A DNA stretch of 14,770 nt from JAVKMO01 sp031539345 (GTDB taxonomy: Bacteria; Bacteroidota; Bacteroidia; Chitinophagales; Chitinophagaceae), in the NCBI GenBank assembly GCA_031539345.1, contig JAVKMO010000008.1:1-14770 (forward strand), written 5' to 3'. Of the stretch, positions 1 to 8,417 are shown piece after piece; the first letter of the stretch is position 1, and every line of letters begins with the position of its first letter. Made by a program: the position numbers and the translations under genes. The notes under the pieces were generated by a model. That model did no database searches, had not been told where the DNA came from, and saw only the letters and a list, made by a program, of their open reading frames with translations.

Positions 1-80
1 AATTTGTAGTACGTTTTACTCCGCTTTCTATTCGGGTTACTAAACAATAAAACATCTGAAAAGGTCATCGCTTTTTTCAT
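1..80 (-). other. Possible 5' end of a gene leaving the left edge
   Basis: An ATG at 80 (minus strand) opens a frame of 26 codons that stays open to the window edge and begins MKKAMTFSDVLLF. It lies just after the truncated racemase gene. There is no recognisable domain, no clear ribosome binding site, and the frame is too short to judge. It may be the start of a real downstream gene or chance. The remaining bases up to 114 are AT-rich and hold nothing else that I can support. Confidence 0.15.
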
Positions 81-114
81 ACAATATTTTTTCTTACAAA
101 ATTATTTTATTTCT

Positions 115-681
115 TTACAATAGGTTTTGCAAAGAATTCTCTAAATATATTTTTCTTGATCTGTCGGTGATTATTCCTTTCACTAATTCCTCATATATAA
201 TTTTATGAATAACATCTCTCTGTTTTTCATTGGGGATTATCGTCTCAATAGAGTGGTTGTTTATCAGTCGTCCTTTTAAGAAGTCTTGTTCCATTGTAAA
301 TTTTGTGCCAAGTAGTCCGACTTTCTTAATTGTGACACTTTTAATTGCCTCTGCAGTAGCGTCTGCAATATGTATAAGCGGAATGTCTACTGTCGAAGTT
401 ATTTTGTCCGCTAATTTGTGCATTGTATTCGTACACAAGACAATAAAGTCCGCACCACCATTTTCTAATTTTTGGGCGGCTTCTTTCAGCATTTCTCCAA
501 GCTTATCCCAATCTCGAATATGTTGCAATTTTGCGATTTCTCCAAAGTCGACAGAATACATCAAACACTTGCAAGAATGAACGACTCCAAGATTTTTTTT
601 GACTTCTTGATTTATCGTTTTATAGTAAACGGCGGAACTTTCCCATGACATTCCGCCAATCAACCCAATTGTTTTTTGCAT
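115..681 (-). pseudogene. Aspartate/glutamate racemase family protein, C-terminally truncated
   Basis: The family interconverts L- and D-aspartate or glutamate without a cofactor, using two cysteines, one from each half of a pseudo-symmetric cytoplasmic fold. Seen: the classic N-terminus MQKTIGLIGGMSWESS, the first active-site segment VLCTNTMH with Cys83, and the mid-protein segments KKVGLLGT and IIYEELVKGI. I start at the ATG at 681 because this matches the family start; an in-frame GTG at 711 only adds ten unconvincing residues. The protein is 188 residues, whereas relatives are about 230. It ends right after the region that normally reads YLE..., so the second catalytic motif (usually GCTE-like) is absent. 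I read the other minus-strand frames after the stop and did not find it. The gene sits 30 bases downstream of the RND permease stop and could be co-transcribed. It is probably a degraded, inactive gene; a true C-terminal deletion, an assembly error or a changed function are alternatives. Confidence 0.75.
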
Positions 682-711
682 TTTTGATGTTTTTATAATT
701 ATCGCCGACAC

Positions 712-3700
712 TTATTTTCTGCCCAAATATTTTGGAATAAAAGGTTTGCCTTGTAGTTTTCTCACCACATACATAATGAGGGTAAGAATAAAAAAGAAAG
801 GTCCTGTTAAACCCAGCAAGGCTATCCATTTTGTGCCATAAAATTTGCTCATTGGACGACGTAATACTTCGGCGATGATATACATTGAAGGCACCAAAAA
901 TAAGGTCATAAAAAACGCAAAGCTCAAGCCAAAAATAATCGTCCATGAAAGCGGCCCCCAAAACACAACACTGTCGCCGCCAAAAAAGATGTGCGGATTG
1001 AGATGCGTTAATAAGGTTTCAAAATTAATATTTAAACCCACAGCCAAAGGAATTAAGCCGAGTATGGTTGCGAGTGCTGTAAGCAAAACAGGAATGATTC
1101 TGATTTTTCCAGATTGAATAATGGCTTCTTTTGTTCTATACCCTTTGGTTTTTAATTCGTCTGCAAATTCAATGAGTAGCACGGCATTTTTAATCACAAT
1201 GCCAGCAAGACCAATAATGCCAATGCCAACCATAATTGTAGGCATCGTCATGGTTGTAAATCCAAAGCCAAGCAATACGCCAATGACGCTAAAAAATATT
1301 TCTGTTAGCACAATCAAGGATTTGCTAAACGAGTTGAATAACAAAACAAGAATGAGCAAAATGAGCATTAAAGAAATGAGCATGGCATTACCCAAAAACA
1401 CATTTGTTTCTGCTTGCTCTTCTGTTTCGCCCGTTTGTTTGATTAAAATATTTTGTGGCTTGTTGGCAAATTCAGGTAAAATTTTTGCGATATCAATATT
1501 GACTGCTTGAGCAGAATAACCTGTTAAAACATTTGATACAAGGGTGATAACACGTTTTAAATTTTTTCGTCTAATACCGCCAATTGAATTGGTATAATCA
1601 ATTTTTACTAAAGCTGAAATCGGTATTTGCAAAATTTCGCCATTGGTAAAATCCCTATACGTAATGCGAGAGTTGAGTAAGTCCAATACATTTTGTCTTT
1701 GTCCTGTTTTATACTTCAATTGAATTTTATACTCTTCTTCATTGTCTTTGAGTTTGCTAATTTCTTTTCCAAACAAAGCCGTTCGCAAAGCAAGACCAAC
1801 TTGAGCAGTCGATAGTCCCAAGCGATTGGTTTTTTCTCTATCGATATGAAAAGTGATTTCAGGGTTTGTAATTTCAACGTCTAATCGCAATTCTTCAATG
1901 CCTTTGATACCTTTGCTTTGAATAAAGTTTTTGAGCTGGTTGGCGGTCGTAATAATTTCTCCAAAATCTTCGCCAATCACTTCAATGTTCACAGGTGCCC
2001 CTGTTGGAGGTCCGCCTTTTTCTTGCTCTACAGTAACTATTGCTCCTGCGGCAACATTGTTTAAACGCAACCTCAACGAATCTAAAATGGGGCGTGTAGA
2101 AAGCCCCTCTCGTTTTTCAAATTCAACAAAAGAAATTTGTATGCGCGCTTTGTTAGGTTGGGCACTTTGGTCGTTGCTCGAAGGGTTGCTTGCACCAATG
2201 GCAATATTGCTAATCACAGATTCTACGATAGGGTTGTTATCGCCAATGAGTTCAAATACTTTTTCTTCTACGGTTTTGGTTATTTTTTCTGTGTAGTCAA
2301 TATTTGTTCCTACAGGCAATTTGATATAAACAAAAATATTGTTGGGGTCGCCTTCAGGAAAGAAAACAATTTTACTCGCAGGCATACGAACCGTAATCAA
2401 TACGCAAGAAAAAATAAACAATACAAACAAACTTGCGAATAACCAAACGGGTCTTCTTTTTTGAAGAATATAACGCAACAGTTGTTCGTATTTATTCATC
2501 AAATTGACGATGTGTTTTTTCTGAAAATCAATAATAAAATTGTTTAAAAAGAAACGTTCTATCACATAAAATACAAGCACAAACAAAATGAAATTACCGA
2601 TGGCATGAGACCCACTAAAATGAAAAATAACACTTACGGGAATTCCTAACCAAAACAATTTGCTTTTGAATAATTGCCTTTTGTATGCAGCGTCATATTT
2701 GCCCTCAGGCTTCATAAAACTAACCGCAAAAATGGGGTTGATTAAAAAAGCAACAACCAAAGAGGCGGCAAGTGTGAGAATTAAAATTGTGGGGAGGTAA
2801 ATCATAAATTTACCAATTACGCCCTTCCAAAACAATAAAGGAAAAAATGGTGCAAGCGTTGTTAATGTGCCTGCCAATACAGGAACAAACACTTCTCCGG
2901 CTGCTGCTTTTGCGGCATGGACAATGCTTGTTTTTCCGTTATTAAAAATGCGATGCGTGTTTTCTATCACCACAATGGCATCATCAACAATAATGCCTAA
3001 GCCAAACAGCAACGCAAATAAAACGATGAAGTTGAGTGTAATCGAAGTGCCTACCAAAGCATTGCCAATTGGCAAGCAAGTAAAGGCAATAAAAATACTT
3101 AAGGGAACGCTCAAGGCAACAAAGAAGGCGTTGTTTACGCCCATAAAAAACAGCAATAAAATGAACACAAATAAAAAGCCCAAAATGATACTATTCACCA
3201 AATCATTAAACGATGTTTTTGTGGCTTTACTTTGGTCGCCGATAACACCAACTTTCAAATTGCTTGGTGCGTCATTTTTTGAAAATTCTGCAACAATGGT
3301 TTTGATTTTGTCTGCCGTTGCAATTAAATTTTCTCCTGCACGTTTTACAATATTTATAGTGAGTGTATTTTTTCTGTTTAACCGACTGGCACTTTCTCTA
3401 TCTTTTACGCCGTCTTGAATGTCGGCAATGTCTCGCAAATAAATTGGAGAACCATAAATGTTTTTAATGACAATGTCTCTTATTTGATAAGCAGAAGTCA
3501 GCTGACCTTTGATACGAACATTGCGTTTTAAATTACCAACTTGTAAGTCGCCAATAAAGATGTTGAGGTTCTCTCTCGCAACGGCAGCTTCAATATCTGC
3601 AAAGGAAGTTTTTGTTGCTTCGAGCCTATTTTTATCAACCAAAATTTGGATCTCTCGTTCCGGCGCACCAATAATTTCTGCTTTAGAAATTTGTGGCAAT

Positions 3701-4251
3701 TCTTCAAATTTGTCTTTCAATTTTTTTGCATAACTCTTCAATTTGAGTGCGTCATAATCACCGCTCACAGTAATGTACATAATCGGCAAATCAGAAAAGC
3801 TAAATTCAATCACATTCGGTTGAACCGTTAAATCTGTTGGCAAATTTGGCCTTGCTTTATCGACAGCGTCTTTAATTTTTTGTTTGGCTAAATCAACTTT
3901 TACGTCGCTTTCAAATTCAACAGAAATGCCGCTAAAGTCTTGAATAGAGTTGCTCGTGATTTTTTTAATCTTCGCACCAGTAATTGATTTGATTTCTTTT
4001 TCTATTGGCCTCGTAACCAAATTTTCAATGTCTTGGGGCGAATTACCAGCATAAACAGTGGCAACATAAAGTTGTGGAACAACAATATCGGGAAATTGTT
4101 CTTTGGGTAAATTCAAAAATATAATCAACCCAAACAGTGTAACCAAAATGGTCATAAAATAAGCTGCCGTTGGATTGTCTATCATCCAACTTGTGGGTTT
4201 AAATTCTTTTATTTTTTCTACAAAAGCATTGCGTTTAGACGGGTTGTTCAT
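712..4251 (-). CDS. RND-family efflux permease (AcrB/HAE1-like inner-membrane transporter)
   Basis: Proton-driven inner-membrane pump of the resistance-nodulation-division type, expected to export drugs, detergents or other amphiphiles through a tripartite complex. Seen in 1179 residues: TM1 at about 33-49; a first periplasmic domain (about 50-350) with the typical FPDIVVPQ segment; TM2-TM6 at about 352-512; a second periplasmic domain after TM7 (about 601-620); and a C-terminal membrane block from about 953. The proton-relay residues match AcrB: Asp423-Asp424 in TM4 (GIIVDDAIVVIEN) and Lys1021 in the TM10-like segment (IKNAVLLIEF). This favours an HAE1-type pump over a metal-ion pump. It is longer than the usual ~1040 residues because of an insertion at about 519-600 between TM6 and TM7 with two extra hydrophobic stretches, an extra loop near 1075-1105, and an extra C-terminal hydrophobic segment. 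No adaptor (MFP) or outer-membrane channel gene is adjacent: upstream is the divergent bacilliredoxin and downstream is the racemase remnant. The substrate is unknown. Confidence 0.93.
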   Translation of the reverse strand: MNNPSKRNAFVEKIKEFKPTSWMIDNPTAAYFMTILVTLFGLIIFLNLPKEQFPDIVVPQLYVATVYAGNSPQDIENLVTRPIEKEIKSITGAKIKKITSNSIQDFSGISVEFESDVKVDLAKQKIKDAVDKARPNLPTDLTVQPNVIEFSFSDLPIMYITVSGDYDALKLKSYAKKLKDKFEELPQISKAEIIGAPEREIQILVDKNRLEATKTSFADIEAAVARENLNIFIGDLQVGNLKRNVRIKGQLTSAYQIRDIVIKNIYGSPIYLRDIADIQDGVKDRESASRLNRKNTLTINIVKRAGENLIATADKIKTIVAEFSKNDAPSNLKVGVIGDQSKATKTSFNDLVNSIILGFLFVFILLLFFMGVNNAFFVALSVPLSIFIAFTCLPIGNALVGTSITLNFIVLFALLFGLGIIVDDAIVVIENTHRIFNNGKTSIVHAAKAAAGEVFVPVLAGTLTTLAPFFPLLFWKGVIGKFMIYLPTILILTLAASLVVAFLINPIFAVSFMKPEGKYDAAYKRQLFKSKLFWLGIPVSVIFHFSGSHAIGNFILFVLVFYVIERFFLNNFIIDFQKKHIVNLMNKYEQLLRYILQKRRPVWLFASLFVLFIFSCVLITVRMPASKIVFFPEGDPNNIFVYIKLPVGTNIDYTEKITKTVEEKVFELIGDNNPIVESVISNIAIGASNPSSNDQSAQPNKARIQISFVEFEKREGLSTRPILDSLRLRLNNVAAGAIVTVEQEKGGPPTGAPVNIEVIGEDFGEIITTANQLKNFIQSKGIKGIEELRLDVEITNPEITFHIDREKTNRLGLSTAQVGLALRTALFGKEISKLKDNEEEYKIQLKYKTGQRQNVLDLLNSRITYRDFTNGEILQIPISALVKIDYTNSIGGIRRKNLKRVITLVSNVLTGYSAQAVNIDIAKILPEFANKPQNILIKQTGETEEQAETNVFLGNAMLISLMLILLILVLLFNSFSKSLIVLTEIFFSVIGVLLGFGFTTMTMPTIMVGIGIIGLAGIVIKNAVLLIEFADELKTKGYRTKEAIIQSGKIRIIPVLLTALATILGLIPLAVGLNINFETLLTHLNPHIFFGGDSVVFWGPLSWTIIFGLSFAFFMTLFLVPSMYIIAEVLRRPMSKFYGTKWIALLGLTGPFFFILTLIMYVVRKLQGKPFIPKYLGRK

Positions 4252-4497
4252 GGTTGTGAGTTAATGCTAAAAAAAGTTTCTCTGATGAAAATTTGAGGGA
4301 CACGAAACTATTCTTATTTGGGATAAATTTTTTAAAAGCGAAGCGACTGTTTTTTATCCTTTGAAATCTTTCTACCCTCAAATGAACAAGACTTTGGTTT
4401 TAATTAAAAAGCATTTCTTTGGCGAGTAACTTTGTGGGTTGTTGTTTTTGTGCAATCGCATTTTTATTTCTTATCTCACTTCAAAAATTTATATTCT
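4252..4497. promoter_or_regulatory. Divergent intergenic region between RND permease and bacilliredoxin
   Basis: This 246-base AT-rich spacer must hold promoters for both divergent genes. Toward the plus-strand gene I see a good Bacteroidota-type -7 box (reported separately). Toward the permease I found no TAnnTTTG match on the minus strand, so its promoter is unresolved. I see no convincing RNA gene or operator in the spacer. Confidence 0.5.
4427..4434 (+). promoter_or_regulatory. Candidate Bacteroidota -7 promoter box (TAACTTTG)
   Basis: TAACTTTG fits the Bacteroidota primary-sigma -7 consensus TAnnTTTG exactly. It would start transcription near 4441, giving a leader of roughly 57 bases before the bacilliredoxin ATG at 4498. 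The upstream -33 TTTG element is not at the ideal distance: the nearest TTTG motifs are too close or about 30 bases away. The call therefore rests on one box only. Confidence 0.35.
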
Positions 4498-4911
4498 ATG
4501 TATCCAAAAGAAATTGTACTGCCAATGAAAGCTGAATTAACAGACAAAGGCTTTCAAGAACTTTTAAACGCTAACGATGTCGTTGAATTATTGCAAAAAA
4601 AAGGAACGGCTTTTGTTATGGTGAATTCCGTTTGCGGATGTTCTGCAGCTGGTGCAAGACCTGCGGCAATTCAAGCTGCAAGCACGAGTGCAAAAAAACC
4701 TACTTTTGTTACAACAACTTTTGCGGGCTATGACAAAGAAGCTCTTGCAAAACTCAGAGAATATTTAATGCCCTTTCCTCCGTCTTCTCCGTGTATGGCA
4801 CTTTTTAAAGACGGCAAATTGGTTCATTTTTTAGAGCGTCATCAAATTGAAGGTCATGCGGCACAAAATATTGCCAGCAACCTAACACAGGCTTTTGAAC
4901 AGTACTGTTAA
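4498..4911 (+). CDS. Bacilliredoxin-like protein (BrxA/BrxB, YphP/YqiW family)
   Basis: A 137-residue cytoplasmic thioredoxin-like protein. In Firmicutes this family removes bacillithiol from oxidised protein cysteines, and some members have weak disulfide isomerase activity. Seen: the family signature NSVCGCSAAGARP with the CGC motif at Cys46-Gly47-Cys48, followed by ARPAAIQAA, a middle thioredoxin-fold part with a cis-Pro-type segment (PPSSPCMALF), and a C-terminal helix ending in Cys. Length matches the family (about 140). I choose the ATG at 4498 because MYPKEIVLPMK is the family start; an in-frame GTG at 4432 would add a 22-residue hydrophobic leader not expected for a cytosolic protein and would overlap the likely -7 box. 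It is transcribed away from the RND gene, with the carbonic anhydrase gene 122 bases downstream on the same strand. Whether this organism makes bacillithiol cannot be told here. Confidence 0.9.
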   Translation: MYPKEIVLPMKAELTDKGFQELLNANDVVELLQKKGTAFVMVNSVCGCSAAGARPAAIQAASTSAKKPTFVTTTFAGYDKEALAKLREYLMPFPPSSPCMALFKDGKLVHFLERHQIEGHAAQNIASNLTQAFEQYC

Positions 4912-4913
4912 GT

Positions 4914-4930
4914 GCAATAAAAAATATTGC
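4914..4930 (+). terminator. Small hairpin after the bacilliredoxin gene
   Basis: GCAATA and TATTGC form a perfect 6-bp stem around a five-A loop, starting three bases after the bacilliredoxin stop. No U-tract follows on the plus strand, so it is not a classical intrinsic terminator. It may attenuate transcription or protect the 3' end of the message, or be chance in AT-rich DNA. Confidence 0.25.
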
Positions 4931-5033
4931 GATGTGCTTGTTGTCGTCATAGAAAAATTCTCGTTGTGATGGCGTTTTATTCAACTTGTAAAGCCTTTCA
5001 TTCCAACCTCATTCGTTGTTTAATCCCCCTTTG

Positions 5034-5660
5034 ATGAAAACATTCAATTTAAAATCCCAACAAGAACTTACGCCACAACAAGCATTGCAATATTTACAAG
5101 AAGGAAATGAGCGTTTTGTCAATAATTTAAAAGCTCATCGAGATTTATTAGAACAAGTGAACGGCACCCGAGCAGGGCAATGGCCTTTTGCAACAGTATT
5201 GAGTTGTATGGACAGTCGCACGTCTGTAGAACTTATTTTTGATCAAGGGTTAGGCGACGTTTTTAGCATTCGCATTGCGGGTAATATTATCAATGACGAC
5301 ATTGTTGGCAGTCTCGAATACGCTTGTAAAGTGGCTAATTCAAAGGTTATTTTAGTTTTAGGACATAGCCAATGCGGTGCCATTTATAGTGCTTGTAAGG
5401 GCGTGCAATTGGGAAACATTACGTCGTTATTAGACAAAATCAAACCCGCCATAGTACAAGCAAAAAGAAACATCAATGACCACCTTAGCTTTGAAGAAGA
5501 AGTTGCCCACTATAACGTGGACAACAGCATTAATATATTGTTAGAAAAGAGTTTGATTTTAAGAGAGATGCTCGAACAAAAGCAAATCATTTTGGTTGGA
5601 GGCATGTATAATATTGAAACGGGCGAAGTTGAATTTTTCCAACCTATCGACCTGCATTAA
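5034..5660 (+). CDS. Beta-class carbonic anhydrase
   Basis: Zinc enzyme that interconverts CO2 and bicarbonate, supplying bicarbonate for carboxylation reactions or buffering pH; likely cytoplasmic, as no signal peptide is seen. In 208 residues the beta-class zinc site is complete: Cys58, Asp60 and Arg62 in SCMDSR, and His111 and Cys114 in GHSQCG. Other family landmarks are the N-terminal ALQYLQEGNERFV helix, FSIRIAGN and GSLEYA before the second metal motif, and a final strand ending ILVGGMYNIETGEVEFF. Length is normal for the family. The ATG at 5034 is chosen; an in-frame TTG at 5016 adds only six residues. It follows the bacilliredoxin gene after 122 bases with no obvious promoter of its own, so co-transcription is possible. 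It converges with the outer-membrane protein gene, with only 30 bases between the two stop codons. Confidence 0.95.
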   Translation: MKTFNLKSQQELTPQQALQYLQEGNERFVNNLKAHRDLLEQVNGTRAGQWPFATVLSCMDSRTSVELIFDQGLGDVFSIRIAGNIINDDIVGSLEYACKVANSKVILVLGHSQCGAIYSACKGVQLGNITSLLDKIKPAIVQAKRNINDHLSFEEEVAHYNVDNSINILLEKSLILREMLEQKQIILVGGMYNIETGEVEFFQPIDLH

Positions 5661-5676
5661 ACAATCTTCCCTACTT

Positions 5677-5699
5677 GCTTTTTGTATTGATTAAAAAGC
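5677..5699. terminator. Candidate hairpin between convergent genes
   Basis: GCTTTTT and AAAAAGC form a 7-bp, A/T-rich stem with a 9-base loop in the short gap between the convergent carbonic anhydrase and outer-membrane protein genes. It overlaps the last codons of the latter. Because of the T/A runs it could end transcription from both sides, but it has only one strong G-C end pair at the base of the stem, so this is a weak call. Confidence 0.3.
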
Positions 5700-8417
5700 C
5701 TCTCCTCCGCCTTGCATATTTTCTTTTTCTGCTTTCATGTTTTTCTTTTTCATCACACTCACGTCCATTTTACCCAAACGCACATTTGCCGAAAGATAAT
5801 ATAGCGACTGATTTCTTGTACTCCAAGAATTTTGTGCAAACGCATTTGAGTAGGTATAAGCATCGTATTTTTTGGTTAAAAAAACGTCTGTTCCAGCAAG
5901 CGTAAGCGTAATAAATCCTTTTAAAAATTCTTTTTTCAATGCTATATCAACCCCAAAATTGGGGCGGATATAGCCTTGACTTGTTGCATTAGGAGAACTT
6001 AAATAAGCTGGTCTGCCTCCAATTTGTTCGGATGCAGAACTTCTGTTTCCTGAACTTGGCGGCACCAATGTTGTGTGTTGATATTCTATAAATGTTTGAA
6101 AAGAAAAGCCCAAAGGCAATTTTAAATTGATGGTTTCTTTAGCATAAAAAGACCAGCGTTCTCCTTTGATTTCAGCATAAGACGTTCCGCCATTTAATGA
6201 AGTATTATAGACATTAAAATTGGTTGTGAAATCTAACCGCCCTTTTGCAAGCGTATTTTTTAACACTATTTCAGCTCCATAGGTCAGTGCATAATTAGAG
6301 TTTACAAAAGTGTTAATCAACAGATTTTTCCCACTTGTTAGAGAATCTACAAGTTGATATTGCGTAATGACCCCGTCGGTATATTTTCCGTACAAGGCAA
6401 ACAAGAAATAATTGTTTTTTGTTGTGTATTGATAATTGATTTCTGCCACATGAATTTTTTCCGGTTTTAAATTCGGGTCGCCTTTTCGCAAGTTTGTTGA
6501 ATCTGAATAGTCTGTAAATGGAATCAAATTAAAAATAGACGGGCGGTTAACTCTTAATGTATAACTCGCTTGTAAAGTGTTGCTGTCATTGATTTTTTTC
6601 GTTACAAATATGCTCGGAAAAATATTGATTGGCAAAGTAAACAGATAGTCTGTTTTTGTGTTGTCTCGGTTGTACAACGTGCCTGCATAATAAAACTGCT
6701 CAATTCTTGCACCCACTTGTAGCGTCCAATTTCTTTTTAGGCTTGTTGTATATGTGCCATAGCCTGCAAGGTTAAGGTCAGAATAATCATATTGTGTTTT
6801 GGACAAATTGATTATCGATTGATCGGTATTGATTTTGCCGTATTGATTGTTAAACGGCGTTGTTGAATAGGTAATGTTTAACCCCATTTCTATTTTTTTT
6901 TCTTCGCTAATCGGGTTTGTATAATCTACTTGCAAACGGTAATTGTCCGCGTTTGAAATCATGTGATTTTGCTGTTTGCTGATGGGGGAATATGAATTTG
7001 TTGCCGCAGGATTGATGTATTCATTTGTAAACGTATTGACAAAATCAATTTTTCTGATATTGTAAAATAAATTGGCGGTGAGTTCTTTTCCCTGTTGAGG
7101 AAAGGTCAATTTATAACCCACAGAACCACGTATATTTTGAAATTGATTGTTAGCTTGTGTCAAGCGAGTATTTGTACTTATTATATTGTCTTTGGCATAA
7201 AACTTTTGCACCAATTCATTCCACGGCGTAAATGCGCCTCCCATATAATTGATGTCTGCTGATAGCGTGCTGTTATTGGTTACAAAATAATCTAACCCAC
7301 CACGCAAAATAAACATGTTGCCTTGTCCTAAATTGATATTGTCTTGCACCAATTTTTTCATTTCTTGCCCTTGTGTAAACAGCCTATCCGTTTGACCGAG
7401 GCCGTGCATTCTTCTTTGAAATGTGATTGCATTGATAAAGGTATTGACTTTGTTTTTTCTGATGTTTAAAATAAGTCCTGCATTGTATTGCCACAAATCA
7501 AGGGCTGTGCGATATGGTTTTGTATATAAAGAACTGCCCAATAATAACATGCCATTCACGCCTAATTTTTTTGAGCGTTTTAAAACAATATTTAAAATGC
7601 CGCCTTGTCCTTCTGCATCGAATTTTGCAGAGGCATTGGTCATAATTTCTACGCGTTCAATCAGGTCGGCAGGAATTTGGTCTAATGATAAAGTACTTGG
7701 TTTGCCGTCCACATAAATTTGCGGCGAAGCGTTACGAACAGTAACATTGCCTTCAATATCAACATTGACCATCGGAATCGTTTTTAATAATTCTTGGGCT
7801 GTTGCACCAGCAGAAACTACACTTTGGTCAGCATTAAAAACCTGAACGCCAAGAACACTTTTTTTCTTTGATGTGAGCGTTACTTCTTCTAAACTTTGTT
7901 TTTGATCTTGTGGCACAAGAAGAATAGTGCCGACATCTACGCTCGTTGCGTTGATCAGTTGCGTCATGTCTCTGCCTCCGCTTTGCATATCTTTTAAATT
8001 AAATTTAAAGCCCACTTTTTTGGTTTGTTCTGCATAACCTGAACTCGCAAATTGCAATTTGACTTGTTGCATAACAGGTAAATTTTCAACACTAAAATCT
8101 CCATTCACGCTGGTGCTTATTTTTTGTAGCAACTTTTCTTTCATTGTTTTTGTTGCCGTATCCATTTTGTTCACAAAGACAAAAATGTCTGCGTTGGCAA
8201 TGCCTTGCTGCGTTTTTTCATCTTTTATTTTTCCTGTGATAACGCCAATTGTTAAAAAGGATTCTATTTTTTTATTCAACTCTGTGCCCATTTCTTTTTT
8301 AGGCATTTGTTGCTTGAACGCGCTGTCCATCGCCATTCTTTTTTCTTGACCATAAATATTCGTCAAAAGAATAGAAGAGAAAATAAAGAATAAGGTTTTA
8401 ACCTTTTTGTTGTTCAT
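5691..8417 (-). CDS. TonB-dependent-receptor-like outer-membrane beta-barrel protein
   Basis: Predicted outer-membrane barrel of the Bacteroidota type that couples a carboxypeptidase-regulatory-like domain to a plug and a 22-strand-like barrel, normally for uptake of large or scarce nutrients. Seen in 908 residues: a signal peptide at 1-23 (MNNKKVKTLFFIFSSILL...YGQ); a beta-sandwich domain at about 58-168 starting GVITGKIKDEKTQQGIANA; a plug at about 178-281 with QELLKTIPMVNVD, IYVDGKP and IERVEIMTNASAKFDAEG; then alternating aromatic barrel strands to about 885. I start at the ATG at 8417 because it gives the signal peptide directly; upstream in-frame starts run through trmD. It overlaps the end of trmD by 20 bases. 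No SusD-like partner is next to it, so the substrate is not predictable. Odd: methionine-rich stretches just after the signal peptide (residues 28-43) and in the charged C-terminal tail after the last strand. Confidence 0.88.
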   Translation of the reverse strand: MNNKKVKTLFFIFSSILLTNIYGQEKRMAMDSAFKQQMPKKEMGTELNKKIESFLTIGVITGKIKDEKTQQGIANADIFVFVNKMDTATKTMKEKLLQKISTSVNGDFSVENLPVMQQVKLQFASSGYAEQTKKVGFKFNLKDMQSGGRDMTQLINATSVDVGTILLVPQDQKQSLEEVTLTSKKKSVLGVQVFNADQSVVSAGATAQELLKTIPMVNVDIEGNVTVRNASPQIYVDGKPSTLSLDQIPADLIERVEIMTNASAKFDAEGQGGILNIVLKRSKKLGVNGMLLLGSSLYTKPYRTALDLWQYNAGLILNIRKNKVNTFINAITFQRRMHGLGQTDRLFTQGQEMKKLVQDNINLGQGNMFILRGGLDYFVTNNSTLSADINYMGGAFTPWNELVQKFYAKDNIISTNTRLTQANNQFQNIRGSVGYKLTFPQQGKELTANLFYNIRKIDFVNTFTNEYINPAATNSYSPISKQQNHMISNADNYRLQVDYTNPISEEKKIEMGLNITYSTTPFNNQYGKINTDQSIINLSKTQYDYSDLNLAGYGTYTTSLKRNWTLQVGARIEQFYYAGTLYNRDNTKTDYLFTLPINIFPSIFVTKKINDSNTLQASYTLRVNRPSIFNLIPFTDYSDSTNLRKGDPNLKPEKIHVAEINYQYTTKNNYFLFALYGKYTDGVITQYQLVDSLTSGKNLLINTFVNSNYALTYGAEIVLKNTLAKGRLDFTTNFNVYNTSLNGGTSYAEIKGERWSFYAKETINLKLPLGFSFQTFIEYQHTTLVPPSSGNRSSASEQIGGRPAYLSSPNATSQGYIRPNFGVDIALKKEFLKGFITLTLAGTDVFLTKKYDAYTYSNAFAQNSWSTRNQSLYYLSANVRLGKMDVSVMKKKNMKAEKENMQGGGEAF

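Noticed and set aside
2867..3418. 183-residue plus-strand open frame
   Set aside because: It lies entirely inside the well-supported RND permease gene on the other strand, and its translation has no domain or signal.
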